From positions 1 through 64,000 of the forward strand of contig JAFDXX010000004.1 of NCBI GenBank assembly GCA_018267705.1: a DNA stretch of 64,000 bases, given 5' to 3'. This DNA is from Bacteroidota bacterium. Lineage in GTDB: Bacteria; Bacteroidota; Bacteroidia; Chitinophagales; Chitinophagaceae. This document shows, piece after piece, positions 56,279 to 64,000 of the stretch; within the stretch, counting starts at the first letter, position 1; every line of letters starts with the position of its first letter. Made by a program: the position numbers and the translations under genes. Under the pieces are notes generated by a model. That model saw only the letters and a list, made by a program, of their open reading frames with translations. It was not told the DNA's origin and did not search any database.

Positions 56279-57307
56279 ATGAAAGAAGTTCAAAACAAAG
56301 CGTTAAAAAAATCCTCTCCTGAAGAGAGTAATTTGGTGAGAGTAGGTATTATTGGTGGAGCAGGTTATACCGGCGGAGAATTAATTCGTTTATTAATTAA
56401 TCATCCGTATGTACAAATTATATTCATAAACAGTAATAGCAATGCAAACAAATTTGTTTATGAAGTACATAAAGATTTAATTGGAGAAACATATTTAAAA
56501 TTTTCAAGTGAAGTAAGTAATAATATTGATGTTTTATTTTTATGTGTAGGGCATGGTGATGCTCGTAAATTTTTAGAAGAAAATAAAATTGATGATAAAA
56601 TAAAAATTATCGATTTGTCGCAAGACTTCCGGTTATCCGATAAATCAGAAATTGGAAATAAGAAATTTGTTTATGGTTTACCCGAATTAAATAAAAAAGA
56701 AATTCAATCAGCTAATAATATCGCCAATCCCGGTTGTTTTGCAACATGTATTCAACTAGGTTTATTGCCATTAGCAAAAGCAGGAATTCTTGGAGATATA
56801 TATACAACAGGCATTACAGGAAGCACCGGTGCAGGACAAAGTTTAAATGCTACCTCGCATTTTAGTTGGAGGGCCAATAATATTTCTGCCTACAAAACAT
56901 TAAATCATCAGCATATAAAAGAAATAACACAAAGCATTAATCAATTGCAAAAAAACGATAAAGCATTTGTTCACTTCGTTCCTTGGCGAGGAGATTTTAC
57001 AAGAGGCATTTATGTTTCATCTGTAATAGATACTCTTTTATCGTTAGAAGAAATAAAAGAGTTGTATAATAATTTTTATAAAGATGCAAAGTTTACACAT
57101 GTAAGCAATGTTATGATAGATTTAAAACAAGTAGTAAATACCAATAAATGTTTAATTCATATTGAAAAACAAGGTAATAAAATTGCAATTCATTCAACAA
57201 CTGATAATCTGCTAAAAGGTGCATCAGGACAAGCTTTGCAGAATATGAATTTAATGTTTGGTTTAAATGAAGATGAAGGATTAAAGTTAAAAGCAGCAGG
57301 ATTTTAA
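56279..57307 (+). CDS. argC: N-acyl-gamma-glutamyl-phosphate reductase
   Basis: This 342-residue enzyme has nucleotide-binding GIIGGAGYTGGELIRLL near 23-39. The catalytic Cys153 is in NPGCFATCIQL, and the GITGSTGAG region and HVSNV.. end are intact. The N-terminus has about 20 residues before the usual start (MKEVQNKALKKSSPEES); GTG at 56336 would give a tighter start. It reduces acyl-glutamyl phosphate to the semialdehyde. The gap after it (57308-57533) holds an inverted repeat. Confidence 0.94.
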   Translation: MKEVQNKALKKSSPEESNLVRVGIIGGAGYTGGELIRLLINHPYVQIIFINSNSNANKFVYEVHKDLIGETYLKFSSEVSNNIDVLFLCVGHGDARKFLEENKIDDKIKIIDLSQDFRLSDKSEIGNKKFVYGLPELNKKEIQSANNIANPGCFATCIQLGLLPLAKAGILGDIYTTGITGSTGAGQSLNATSHFSWRANNISAYKTLNHQHIKEITQSINQLQKNDKAFVHFVPWRGDFTRGIYVSSVIDTLLSLEEIKELYNNFYKDAKFTHVSNVMIDLKQVVNTNKCLIHIEKQGNKIAIHSTTDNLLKGASGQALQNMNLMFGLNEDEGLKLKAAGF

Positions 57308-57377
57308 ATAGTATAACAAATTAAGTTAGAAAATTTTATGCTTTAATATCTGTAAATAACACTTTAAGTTTTACAAG

Positions 57378-57471
57378 TGAAATGAACTATTCAATATACA
57401 TGAACTACTTATCAATAACAATATCTCAAACTATTAATAATATTAATGAAATTAAAATACTGTTCATTTCA
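57378..57471 (+). promoter_or_regulatory. Widely spaced inverted repeat between argC and argD
   Basis: TGAAATGAAC (57378-57387) and its exact reverse complement (57462-57471) are separated by 74 nt of very AT-rich sequence. They could be two binding sites for a regulator, or a large stem. The region lies inside the arginine unit and is its longest internal gap (226 bp), so it may hold a second promoter. I see no clear TAnnTTTG box. Confidence 0.35.
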
Positions 57472-57533
57472 TTAACTAATAAAATAAGAAATTAAACCTG
57501 TTGCCTAAAACGTAAAATTTATAAATTATACTT

Positions 57534-58691
57534 ATGACTCTTTTCGATGTTTATCCGCTTAACAACATTACTATTACAAAAGCTCTTGGCTCTTATGTGT
57601 GGGATGAAAACGGTGTGCAATATTTAGATATGTATGGCGGGCATGCTGTAATTAGTATTGGACATACGCATCCGCATTGGGTTAAACGAATTGAAGAACA
57701 GTTAGAAAAAATTGCATTCTATTCAAACTCAGTTGTAATACCTATTCAACAACAATTAGCAGAAAAGTTAGGAAAAATTAGCGGCAAAGAAGATTATCAA
57801 TTGTTTTTATGCAATAGTGGAGCAGAAGCAAATGAGAATGCATTAAAGCTTGCTTCATTTTATACAGGAAGAAAAAAAATAATTGCTTTTAATAAATCTT
57901 TTCATGGAAGAACATCTTTAGCTGTTGCTGCAACTGATAATAAAAATATTGTTGCCCCTGTTAATGAAACTGATAATATTATTTTCCTTCCTTTCAATGA
58001 TGAGAAAGCATTGTTAGATTGTTTCAATAAAAACGGCAATGAAATAGCTGCAGTAATTATTGAAGGCATACAAGGTGTTGGCGGTATTAATATTGCCAAT
58101 ACAGCATTCTTAAAACTAATAAGAAATTTATGTAATGATAACGGTGCTGTTTATATTGCCGATAGCGTACAATGCGGTTACGGTAGAAGCGGAAAGTTTT
58201 TCTCTCACGATTATGCTGAAGTAAATGCCGATATTTATACAATGGCAAAAGGCATGGGCAACGGCTTTCCTATTGGCGGTATTTTAATTGCTCCACATAT
58301 TAAACCTAAACATGGTATGTTGGGTACAACATTTGGCGGAAACCATTTGGCTTGTGCAGCAGCATTAGCTGTTTTAGATATTATTGAGCAAGAAAATTTA
58401 ATTGAAATGGCCAAACAGCGTGGTATGTATTTAATGAATAAATTAAAAAATATTGCTGCAATAAAAAATGTTCGTGGTAAAGGATTAATGATTGGTTTTG
58501 ATGTTCCTGAAGAAATAAAAGATTTAAAGAAAAAACTATTGCAAAATTTTAATGTGTTTACCGGAGAAGCAAAACCAAATATCATTCGTTTATTGCCATC
58601 ATTAGCCATTAGCAGAAAGCAAGTAGATGAATTTTTAGAAGTATTGCAAGAAGCTATTGCAGAATTAAAAACCGAAGTTGTAACAATATAA
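57534..58691 (+). CDS. argD: N-acylornithine aminotransferase
   Basis: This 385-residue class III aminotransferase has the PLP-binding Lys239 in TMAKGMGNGFPIGG, GAEAN near 96-100, and HGRT near 124-127. Asp210 in IADSVQCGYGRSG contacts the cofactor; the following residue is Ser where most class III enzymes have Glu. It transfers an amino group from glutamate to the acyl-glutamate semialdehyde. Its C-terminal part is complete. 8 bp to the next gene. Confidence 0.93.
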   Translation: MTLFDVYPLNNITITKALGSYVWDENGVQYLDMYGGHAVISIGHTHPHWVKRIEEQLEKIAFYSNSVVIPIQQQLAEKLGKISGKEDYQLFLCNSGAEANENALKLASFYTGRKKIIAFNKSFHGRTSLAVAATDNKNIVAPVNETDNIIFLPFNDEKALLDCFNKNGNEIAAVIIEGIQGVGGINIANTAFLKLIRNLCNDNGAVYIADSVQCGYGRSGKFFSHDYAEVNADIYTMAKGMGNGFPIGGILIAPHIKPKHGMLGTTFGGNHLACAAALAVLDIIEQENLIEMAKQRGMYLMNKLKNIAAIKNVRGKGLMIGFDVPEEIKDLKKKLLQNFNVFTGEAKPNIIRLLPSLAISRKQVDEFLEVLQEAIAELKTEVVTI

Positions 58692-58699
58692 GCCTTTAT

Positions 58700-59476
58700 A
58701 TGAAAAAACTATTATTCATTCTTGCCACATTTATTTTTTTCAGTTGTAGCCAAGCTGAAAAAAAAACTAAACCACAAAATACAAACACGCATTTATTAAC
58801 AACAGAAGAATACAAAAGAGACAGTATATATAATTTTCTGTTTCAAAAAGATTCGGTTGTATTTGTTAATATGTATGGAGATACAACTGTTCTCACTAAA
58901 AAAGAATTAAATTATTTGGAAGAAAATTACTCCGGCTTATTTGCTTCTGAATATCCTTTAGATCCGGATTTAGTTTTTAATCAACGAAAAATTCCTCAAA
59001 CAGATACTATATTTCTGGGTTTTTCAAGTGAAGCAGGGCAGGATGCTTTTTATAATTTGTATGCTTATTTTTTAAGCATCCGCAATGGTATTGATAAATA
59101 CATTCATGAAAGAAAAAACATAGTTGATATTTACGAAGCTATTAATAATATCCACACAGAAATTAACGGGGCAGGTACTTTTTATTTGCACATGGATCAA
59201 CGCATTCTTGCATATGCAGAATATGCCGTAACACTTTACGGTTTACAACAAACAGAAAATGCAGCATTAAAATTCGATAAACAAAAGCAATTATTCCTAC
59301 AAGCCTTACAACAAGATTGTGAAGATAGAATTGAATTAAACAAAGAAGCAACAACAGAAGAAAAACAAAAACAGAAATCTAAAATATTAGAACTCATTCA
59401 TACATTGAACGGAAAAATAAACAGCTATTTCTATTTATCAATGGCAAGGCAATTCGAGTATTCAAAATATAACTAA
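58700..59476 (+). CDS. Lipoprotein of unknown function inside the arginine operon
   Basis: The 258-residue protein has a lipobox near residues 13-16 (FFSC, acceptor Cys16), so it is probably a lipoprotein. The rest is largely helical, with regions such as EEYKRDSIYNFLFQKDSVVF and a Gln/Lys-rich C-terminal stretch (EEKQKQKSKILELIHTLNGK). I do not recognise the family. It sits 8 bp after argD and 22 bp before the transcarbamylase gene, so it is co-transcribed with enzymes of a cytosolic pathway. Its role there is unexplained. Confidence 0.65.
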   Translation: MKKLLFILATFIFFSCSQAEKKTKPQNTNTHLLTTEEYKRDSIYNFLFQKDSVVFVNMYGDTTVLTKKELNYLEENYSGLFASEYPLDPDLVFNQRKIPQTDTIFLGFSSEAGQDAFYNLYAYFLSIRNGIDKYIHERKNIVDIYEAINNIHTEINGAGTFYLHMDQRILAYAEYAVTLYGLQQTENAALKFDKQKQLFLQALQQDCEDRIELNKEATTEEKQKQKSKILELIHTLNGKINSYFYLSMARQFEYSKYN

Positions 59477-59498
59477 TAATTTTTTTAAGCAATAGCAA

Positions 59499-60464
59499 AT
59501 GAAACAATTTATTTCTGTAAACGATGTAAGCAACATTAACAGTATAGTTGCAAAAGCATTAGCATACAAGGCAAACCCCTTTGTAGATAAGCATTTGGGA
59601 GCAGGAAGAAGAATTGGTTTATTGTTTTTAAATCCAAGTTTACGTACACGTTTAAGTACACAAGTAGCAGCAAGTAATTTAGGAATGGAAGCCATTGTTT
59701 TTAATGTAGATAAAGAAGGATGGGCTTTAGAGTTTGAAGAAGGTGCTATTATGAGTGGCAATACGGTAGAACATATAAAAGATGCAGCACCCATACTGGG
59801 AAAATATTTTGATATTTTAGCAATAAGAACTTTCCCTTCTTTAAAAAATAAAGAAGATGATTATAGTGAATTATATATTCATCAATTCATAAAATATGCA
59901 GGAGTGCCGGTAGTAAGTTTAGAAAGTGCAACATTGCATCCGTTACAAAGCTTAACCGATATAATAACCATTCAAGAAAATTCAAAACTCAAAATTCAAA
60001 ACTCAAAACCTAAAATTGTTCTCACATGGGCACCGCATGTAAAACCTTTACCACAGTGTGTTGCCAATAGTTTTGCTCAATGGATAAATGCATGGGGAGA
60101 AGCCGATTTTGTAATAACACACCCGCATGATTATGAATTAGATAAACGTTTTACACAAGGTGCAACAATTACACATACTCAAGAAGAAGCTTTAAAAAAT
60201 GCAGATTATGTATATGTGAAAAATTGGAGCACATTTAATGATTATGGAAAGGTTTATGAAAATGATCCGAGTTGGATGCTTACAAATGAAAAATTACAAA
60301 TAACAAATAATGCTAAAGTAATGCACTGCCTGCCGGTAAGAAGAAATATAGAGTTAAGTGATGAAATATTAGATAGCCCTAACAGTTTAGTTACTCAGCA
60401 AGCAAGCAATCGTGTGTGGGCTGCACAAGCGGTGTTAAGTGAAATATTAAATAGTAATAAGTAA
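59499..60464 (+). CDS. argF': N-succinyl-/N-acetylornithine carbamoyltransferase
   Basis: This 321-residue transcarbamylase of the SOTCase/AOTCase group has the carbamoyl-phosphate motif SLRTRLST near 47-54, HPLQSLTD near 147-154, and HCLPVRRN near 276-283. At the position that decides acyl specificity (Pro90 in Bacteroides fragilis SOTCase, Glu92 in Xanthomonas AOTCase) it has Val90. Published mutant work on the Xanthomonas enzyme found that Val, Pro, Ser or Ala there give succinylornithine activity, so SOTCase is the likelier assignment. It is not a plain ornithine enzyme. argB follows 18 bp later. Confidence 0.9.
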   Translation: MKQFISVNDVSNINSIVAKALAYKANPFVDKHLGAGRRIGLLFLNPSLRTRLSTQVAASNLGMEAIVFNVDKEGWALEFEEGAIMSGNTVEHIKDAAPILGKYFDILAIRTFPSLKNKEDDYSELYIHQFIKYAGVPVVSLESATLHPLQSLTDIITIQENSKLKIQNSKPKIVLTWAPHVKPLPQCVANSFAQWINAWGEADFVITHPHDYELDKRFTQGATITHTQEEALKNADYVYVKNWSTFNDYGKVYENDPSWMLTNEKLQITNNAKVMHCLPVRRNIELSDEILDSPNSLVTQQASNRVWAAQAVLSEILNSNK

Positions 60465-60482
60465 TACGTTTACGTTATAACT

Positions 60483-61295
60483 ATGGAGCAATTATATATT
60501 ATAAAAATTGGTGGAAATATTATTGATGACTCAATAAAACTTGCAGCATTTATAAAACAATTTTCAGAATTATTTGGAGAAAATTCGCAACACCCATTTA
60601 TGGGAAGAGCATTATTGGTACACGGTGGAGGAAAGTTAGCAACAAAACTTTCTAAAGAATTGAATATTGAACAACAATTGATTGATGGCAGAAGAATAAC
60701 CGATAGTGAAACATTGAAAATTGTAACGATGGTGTATGCCGGTTATATTAACAAAAATATTGTTGCACTGTTGCAGGCTAATAACTGTAATGCTATTGGA
60801 ATAAGTGGTGCAGATGGAAACGCTATTAAAGCACACAAACGCCCATTAAAAAATGGTATTGATTATGGCTTTGTTGGAGATGTTGATGAAGTAAATATTT
60901 CATTCATACAAAATTTATTACAACAAAAAACTTCTATTGTATTAGCGCCTATAACCATTAATGATAAAGGACAATTGCTAAACACTAATGCCGATACTAT
61001 TGCACAAGAAGTTGCAAAAGCAATGAGTACATTATATAATGTAACATTAATTTATTCTTTTGAAAAACCGGGAGTACTGTTAGACGTAACAAATGAATCA
61101 AGTGTAATTAAATCTATTCATCCGGAGCTTTATGCTCAATTAAAAGAAGAGAAAAAAATATTTGAAGGAATGATTCCTAAATTAGATAATGCATTTGAAG
61201 CTTTACAAAATGGCGTTAATAAAGTTATTATTGGTAAAGCAGAAGAACTGAAAAACTTAATTGAAGAAAAAAGTGGAACAAGTATTATACAATGA
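60483..61295 (+). CDS. argB: N-acetylglutamate (acylglutamate) kinase
   Basis: This 270-residue amino-acid kinase has KIGGNIIDD near 8-16, LLVHGGGKLATKLSKEL near 43-59, RRITDSETL, and the GISGADGNAIKAHKRP block near 107-122. It phosphorylates the N-acylated glutamate. It lacks an N-terminal PII-type extension, consistent with the linear pathway. Its last codon overlaps the next gene by 4 bp (ATGA), so translation is coupled. Confidence 0.92.
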   Translation: MEQLYIIKIGGNIIDDSIKLAAFIKQFSELFGENSQHPFMGRALLVHGGGKLATKLSKELNIEQQLIDGRRITDSETLKIVTMVYAGYINKNIVALLQANNCNAIGISGADGNAIKAHKRPLKNGIDYGFVGDVDEVNISFIQNLLQQKTSIVLAPITINDKGQLLNTNADTIAQEVAKAMSTLYNVTLIYSFEKPGVLLDVTNESSVIKSIHPELYAQLKEEKKIFEGMIPKLDNAFEALQNGVNKVIIGKAEELKNLIEEKSGTSIIQ

Positions 61296-62365
61296 CGGAA
61301 CAAGAATTAAACATATTATATACCGATGCTGTTAATTTATTAAAGAAATTGATTGCAACGCCTTCATTAAGTAAAGAAGAAGAAAAAACTGCAGAAGTAA
61401 TTGAAAACTTTCTTTCATCAAAAGGTGTAGTAACACATCAATACTTAAACAATATTTGGGCAAAAAATAAATATTTTGATGAAAGCAAACCAACCATTTT
61501 ATTAAACTCACATCACGATACAGTTAAACCAAATAAAGCATACACAATAAATCCTTTTGAGCCTATTGAGCAAGATGGAAAATTATTTGGCTTAGGCAGT
61601 AATGATGCTGGTGGATGTTTGGTTGCATTAATCAATGTATTTCTTCATTTCTATAATAAAGAAAATTTAAAATATAATTTTATAATTGCAGCAACTGCTG
61701 AAGAAGAAATAAGCGGCAAAAATGGTATTGAAATTTTATTACCGCAATTGCCAAAAATTGAATTTGGAATTGTGGGAGAACCCACGCAAATGAATATGGC
61801 AATAGCAGAAAAAGGCCTACTGGTATTAGATTGTACTGCACATGGCAAACCGGGTCATGCTGCAAGAGAAGAAGGAGAAAATGCTTTATATAAAGCAGTA
61901 AAAGATATTAATTGGTTTATGAATTATCAATTTGATAAAGTGAGTGATTTATTAGGGCCAATGAAAATGACAGTTACAAGTATTTATACAGAAAACAAAC
62001 AACACAATGTAGTACCTGCACAATGCAGTTTTGTGGTTGATATAAGAGTAAACGAATTATATACGTTTGAAGAAACGTTAAACATTATTGAATCAAATAT
62101 AAATTCAGAAATAAAACCCAGAAGTTTTAGAATGCGTTCAACTTCTATTTCAAAAAATCATCCTATTATTCAATCAGGTATTAAATTAGGAAGAAGTTAT
62201 TACGGCTCGCCAACCACAAGTGATAAAGCATTAATGAATTTCCCAACTTTAAAAATAGGTCCGGGTGATAGTGCAAGAAGCCATACCGCAGATGAGTTTA
62301 TTTTTGTTGATGAAATAAAACAAGGAATTGATTTGTATATTCAATTGTTGAAGAATATTGCATAA
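61292..62365 (+). CDS. M20-family N-acylornithine/acylcitrulline deacylase
   Basis: This 357-residue metallopeptidase has the M20 zinc-binding blocks NSHHDTVKP near 72-80, GLGSNDAGGC near 96-105, and AEEEISG near 130-136. HGKPGHAARE lies in the dimerisation domain. It resembles ArgE and the acetyl- or succinylcitrulline deacylases of Bacteroidota and Xanthomonas. With a transcarbamylase acting on acylated ornithine, its substrate should be acylcitrulline rather than acylornithine. It overlaps argB by 4 bp. Confidence 0.88.
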   Translation: MTEQELNILYTDAVNLLKKLIATPSLSKEEEKTAEVIENFLSSKGVVTHQYLNNIWAKNKYFDESKPTILLNSHHDTVKPNKAYTINPFEPIEQDGKLFGLGSNDAGGCLVALINVFLHFYNKENLKYNFIIAATAEEEISGKNGIEILLPQLPKIEFGIVGEPTQMNMAIAEKGLLVLDCTAHGKPGHAAREEGENALYKAVKDINWFMNYQFDKVSDLLGPMKMTVTSIYTENKQHNVVPAQCSFVVDIRVNELYTFEETLNIIESNINSEIKPRSFRMRSTSISKNHPIIQSGIKLGRSYYGSPTTSDKALMNFPTLKIGPGDSARSHTADEFIFVDEIKQGIDLYIQLLKNIA

Positions 62366-62440
62366 CATTATTTTGAATGTAGTGAAATTTTATAAATCTA
62401 ATATTTCGTTTCACCCAACATAACAAACAATAGTATTATT

Positions 62441-63772
62441 ATGAAACTTTGGCAAAAAGATATTGATGTAAATAAAGCAGTAGAAAATTTTACTGTTGGT
62501 AAAGACCGTGAAATGGATTTACTGCTTGCTTCTTATGATGTGTTGGGAAATATGGCACATGCTAAAATGCTTGCTACTATTGGATTATTAACGAATAATG
62601 AAGTTGAACAATTAAAAAAGGAATTAAAAAACATTTACACTTCAATTCAAAATTCAGAATTTAAAATTCAAAATAATATTGAAGACATTCATTCACAAAT
62701 AGAATTTTTATTAACTGAAAAATTAGGAGATACAGGAAAAAAAATTCATTCTGCAAGAAGTCGTAATGATCAAGTTTTGGTTGATATTAAATTGTTTTTA
62801 AGAAGTGAGTTAGAAAAATTAGTAACTAATATTCAACCCTTTTTTCAATTACTAATTAACCAAAGTGAAAAATATAAAAATGATTTATTGCCGGGCTATA
62901 CACATTTACAATTAGCAATGCCTTCATCATTTGGTTTGTGGTTTGGTGCTTATGCAGAAAGTTTGGTAGATGATGTTACCACTGTGCAAGCTGCATATAA
63001 AATTGTCAATAAAAATCCTTTAGGCAGTGCAGCAGGTTATGGTTCTTCCTTTCCCATAAACAGAACATTAACTACAGAGTTATTGGGTTTTACAAATTTG
63101 AATTATAATGTTGTATATGCACAAATGGGGCGTGGCAAAGCCGAAAGAGTTGTGACACAAGCATTGGCTAATGTTGCAGATACATTAGCTAAAATGAGCA
63201 TGGATATGTGCTTATACTTAAATCAAAATTTTGATTTTGTTTCTTTTCCTCCAGAACTTACAACAGGCAGCAGCATTATGCCTCACAAAAAAAATCCGGA
63301 TGTTTTTGAATTAATAAGAAGTTCTTGTAATAGAATAAAAGCATTACCCAATGAAATAACTATTATGACTACTAATTTACCAAGTGGTTATCACAGAGAT
63401 TTACAATTACTGAAAGAACATTTATTTCCTGCATTTGAAACATTAAATAGTTGTATTGAAATGGCAACTTTAATGTTGGCTAATATTTCTGTAAAAGAAA
63501 ATATTATGGCAGATGAAAAATACAAATATGCGTTTAGTGTAGAAGAAGTAAACAAACTAGTTTTACAAGGAATGCCTTTTAGAGATGCCTATAAAAAAGT
63601 AGGTTTAGAAATTGAAGCAGGAAAGTTTAATTATTCAACGCAAATTAATCATACACACGAAGGAACAATTGGTAATTTGTGTAACGATAAAATTCAACAA
63701 ATGATGAATGAAACGATTGCTTCATTTGGTTTTGAAAAAGTACAGGCAGCTATTCAAAAGCTATTAGCATAA
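62441..63772 (+). CDS. argH: Argininosuccinate lyase
   Basis: This 443-residue fumarase-superfamily enzyme has SARSRNDQVLVD near 105-116, the signature GSSIMPHKKNPDVFELIR near 278-295, and GYTHLQLAMPSSFG in the middle. It splits argininosuccinate to arginine and fumarate, the last step of the pathway. It closes the unit, 75 bp after the deacylase and convergent with the gene at the right edge. Confidence 0.95.
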   Translation: MKLWQKDIDVNKAVENFTVGKDREMDLLLASYDVLGNMAHAKMLATIGLLTNNEVEQLKKELKNIYTSIQNSEFKIQNNIEDIHSQIEFLLTEKLGDTGKKIHSARSRNDQVLVDIKLFLRSELEKLVTNIQPFFQLLINQSEKYKNDLLPGYTHLQLAMPSSFGLWFGAYAESLVDDVTTVQAAYKIVNKNPLGSAAGYGSSFPINRTLTTELLGFTNLNYNVVYAQMGRGKAERVVTQALANVADTLAKMSMDMCLYLNQNFDFVSFPPELTTGSSIMPHKKNPDVFELIRSSCNRIKALPNEITIMTTNLPSGYHRDLQLLKEHLFPAFETLNSCIEMATLMLANISVKENIMADEKYKYAFSVEEVNKLVLQGMPFRDAYKKVGLEIEAGKFNYSTQINHTHEGTIGNLCNDKIQQMMNETIASFGFEKVQAAIQKLLA

Positions 63773-63798
63773 TAAATATTTTCTGTTTGAAGAAGTAT

Positions 63799-64000
63799 TT
63801 AACATACAATATTAGCACTTGTTAATTCATCATTCACTTCAATCAAACAAGCTTTAAAACCTTTTTCAATTTTCCCTAACTCATTACTTAAACCCACAAC
63901 CTGTGCGGGATACAGGCTACACATACGCAATGCTTCGTCTAATTCAATATTACAATGTGCTACTAAATTTTTTACAGCTTTAATCATTGTTAAAGCACTA
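63799..64000 (-). CDS. nagA: N-acetylglucosamine-6-phosphate deacetylase, C-terminal part only
   Basis: About 67 residues are visible, reading leftward from the window edge. SALTMIKAVKNLVAHCNIEL, then DEALRMCSLYPAQVVGL and LGKIEKGFKACL match the C-terminus of NagA. The open frame runs off the right end of the window, and an ATG at 63987 is inside the gene, not its start. The enzyme removes the acetyl group of GlcNAc-6-P. Convergent with argH, with 26 bp between the stops. Confidence 0.75.
   Translation of the reverse strand, partial: SALTMIKAVKNLVAHCNIELDEALRMCSLYPAQVVGLSNELGKIEKGFKACLIEVNDELTSANIVC

Overview
The window looks like chromosomal DNA of a member of the Bacteroidota, most likely from or near the Chitinophagaceae. 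I infer this from several things: AT-rich DNA, almost no Shine-Dalgarno sequences, promoters of the Bacteroidota type (TTTG, about 20 nt, TAnnTTTG), two tiny ribosome-associated genes typical of the phylum (THX-like and an AURKAIP1/COX24-like 30-residue protein), lineage families such as DUF6089 and DUF4286, an atpD-atpC pair standing apart from the other ATP synthase genes, and an arginine cluster built around the acetyl-/succinylornithine type of transcarbamylase.

Bases 1-9200 are an accessory island. All genes lie on the + strand, and those in its first part use GAC for Asp far more than the backbone genes, which use GAT almost only. The genes or gene sets are a helicase-nuclease, a secreted protein, two ArsR/SRPBCC modules (the second with a secreted hydrolase), a flavin reductase and a zinc-ribbon protein. 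At least four related imperfect palindromes of about 130-145 bp (ending ...GTTAGCGG, starting CCGCTAAC...) separate them, and most start 5-27 bp after a stop codon. This is the layout of a gene-cassette array with attC-like sites. No integrase is in the window. The two ArsR modules share a duplicated tandem-operator promoter.

Bases 9400-53950 are ordinary backbone: a thioredoxin and glycosyltransferase, gatC, an ABC ATPase, an adenosyltransferase, a large TolB-like outer-membrane protein, an ECF sigma/anti-sigma-like unit, atpDC, thiL, suhB, a glycosyltransferase fusion, a GH3-family enzyme, mtgA, a pnuC-tag-nadR nicotinamide riboside salvage unit, korB, gnd-zwf (oxidative pentose phosphate), a TsaC-like gene, two HU-type genes, xth, rng, mutY and several envelope proteins. 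Strong hairpin terminators sit between convergent genes.

Bases 54300-63800 are an arginine operon: GNAT acyltransferase, argG, argC, argD, a lipoprotein, argF', argB, an argE-like peptidase and argH. Together they could take glutamate to arginine through N-acylated intermediates. Val90 of the transcarbamylase points to N-succinyl rather than N-acetyl intermediates. The window ends inside a nagA-like gene on the - strand. I found no tRNA, rRNA, CRISPR array, insertion sequence or prophage.
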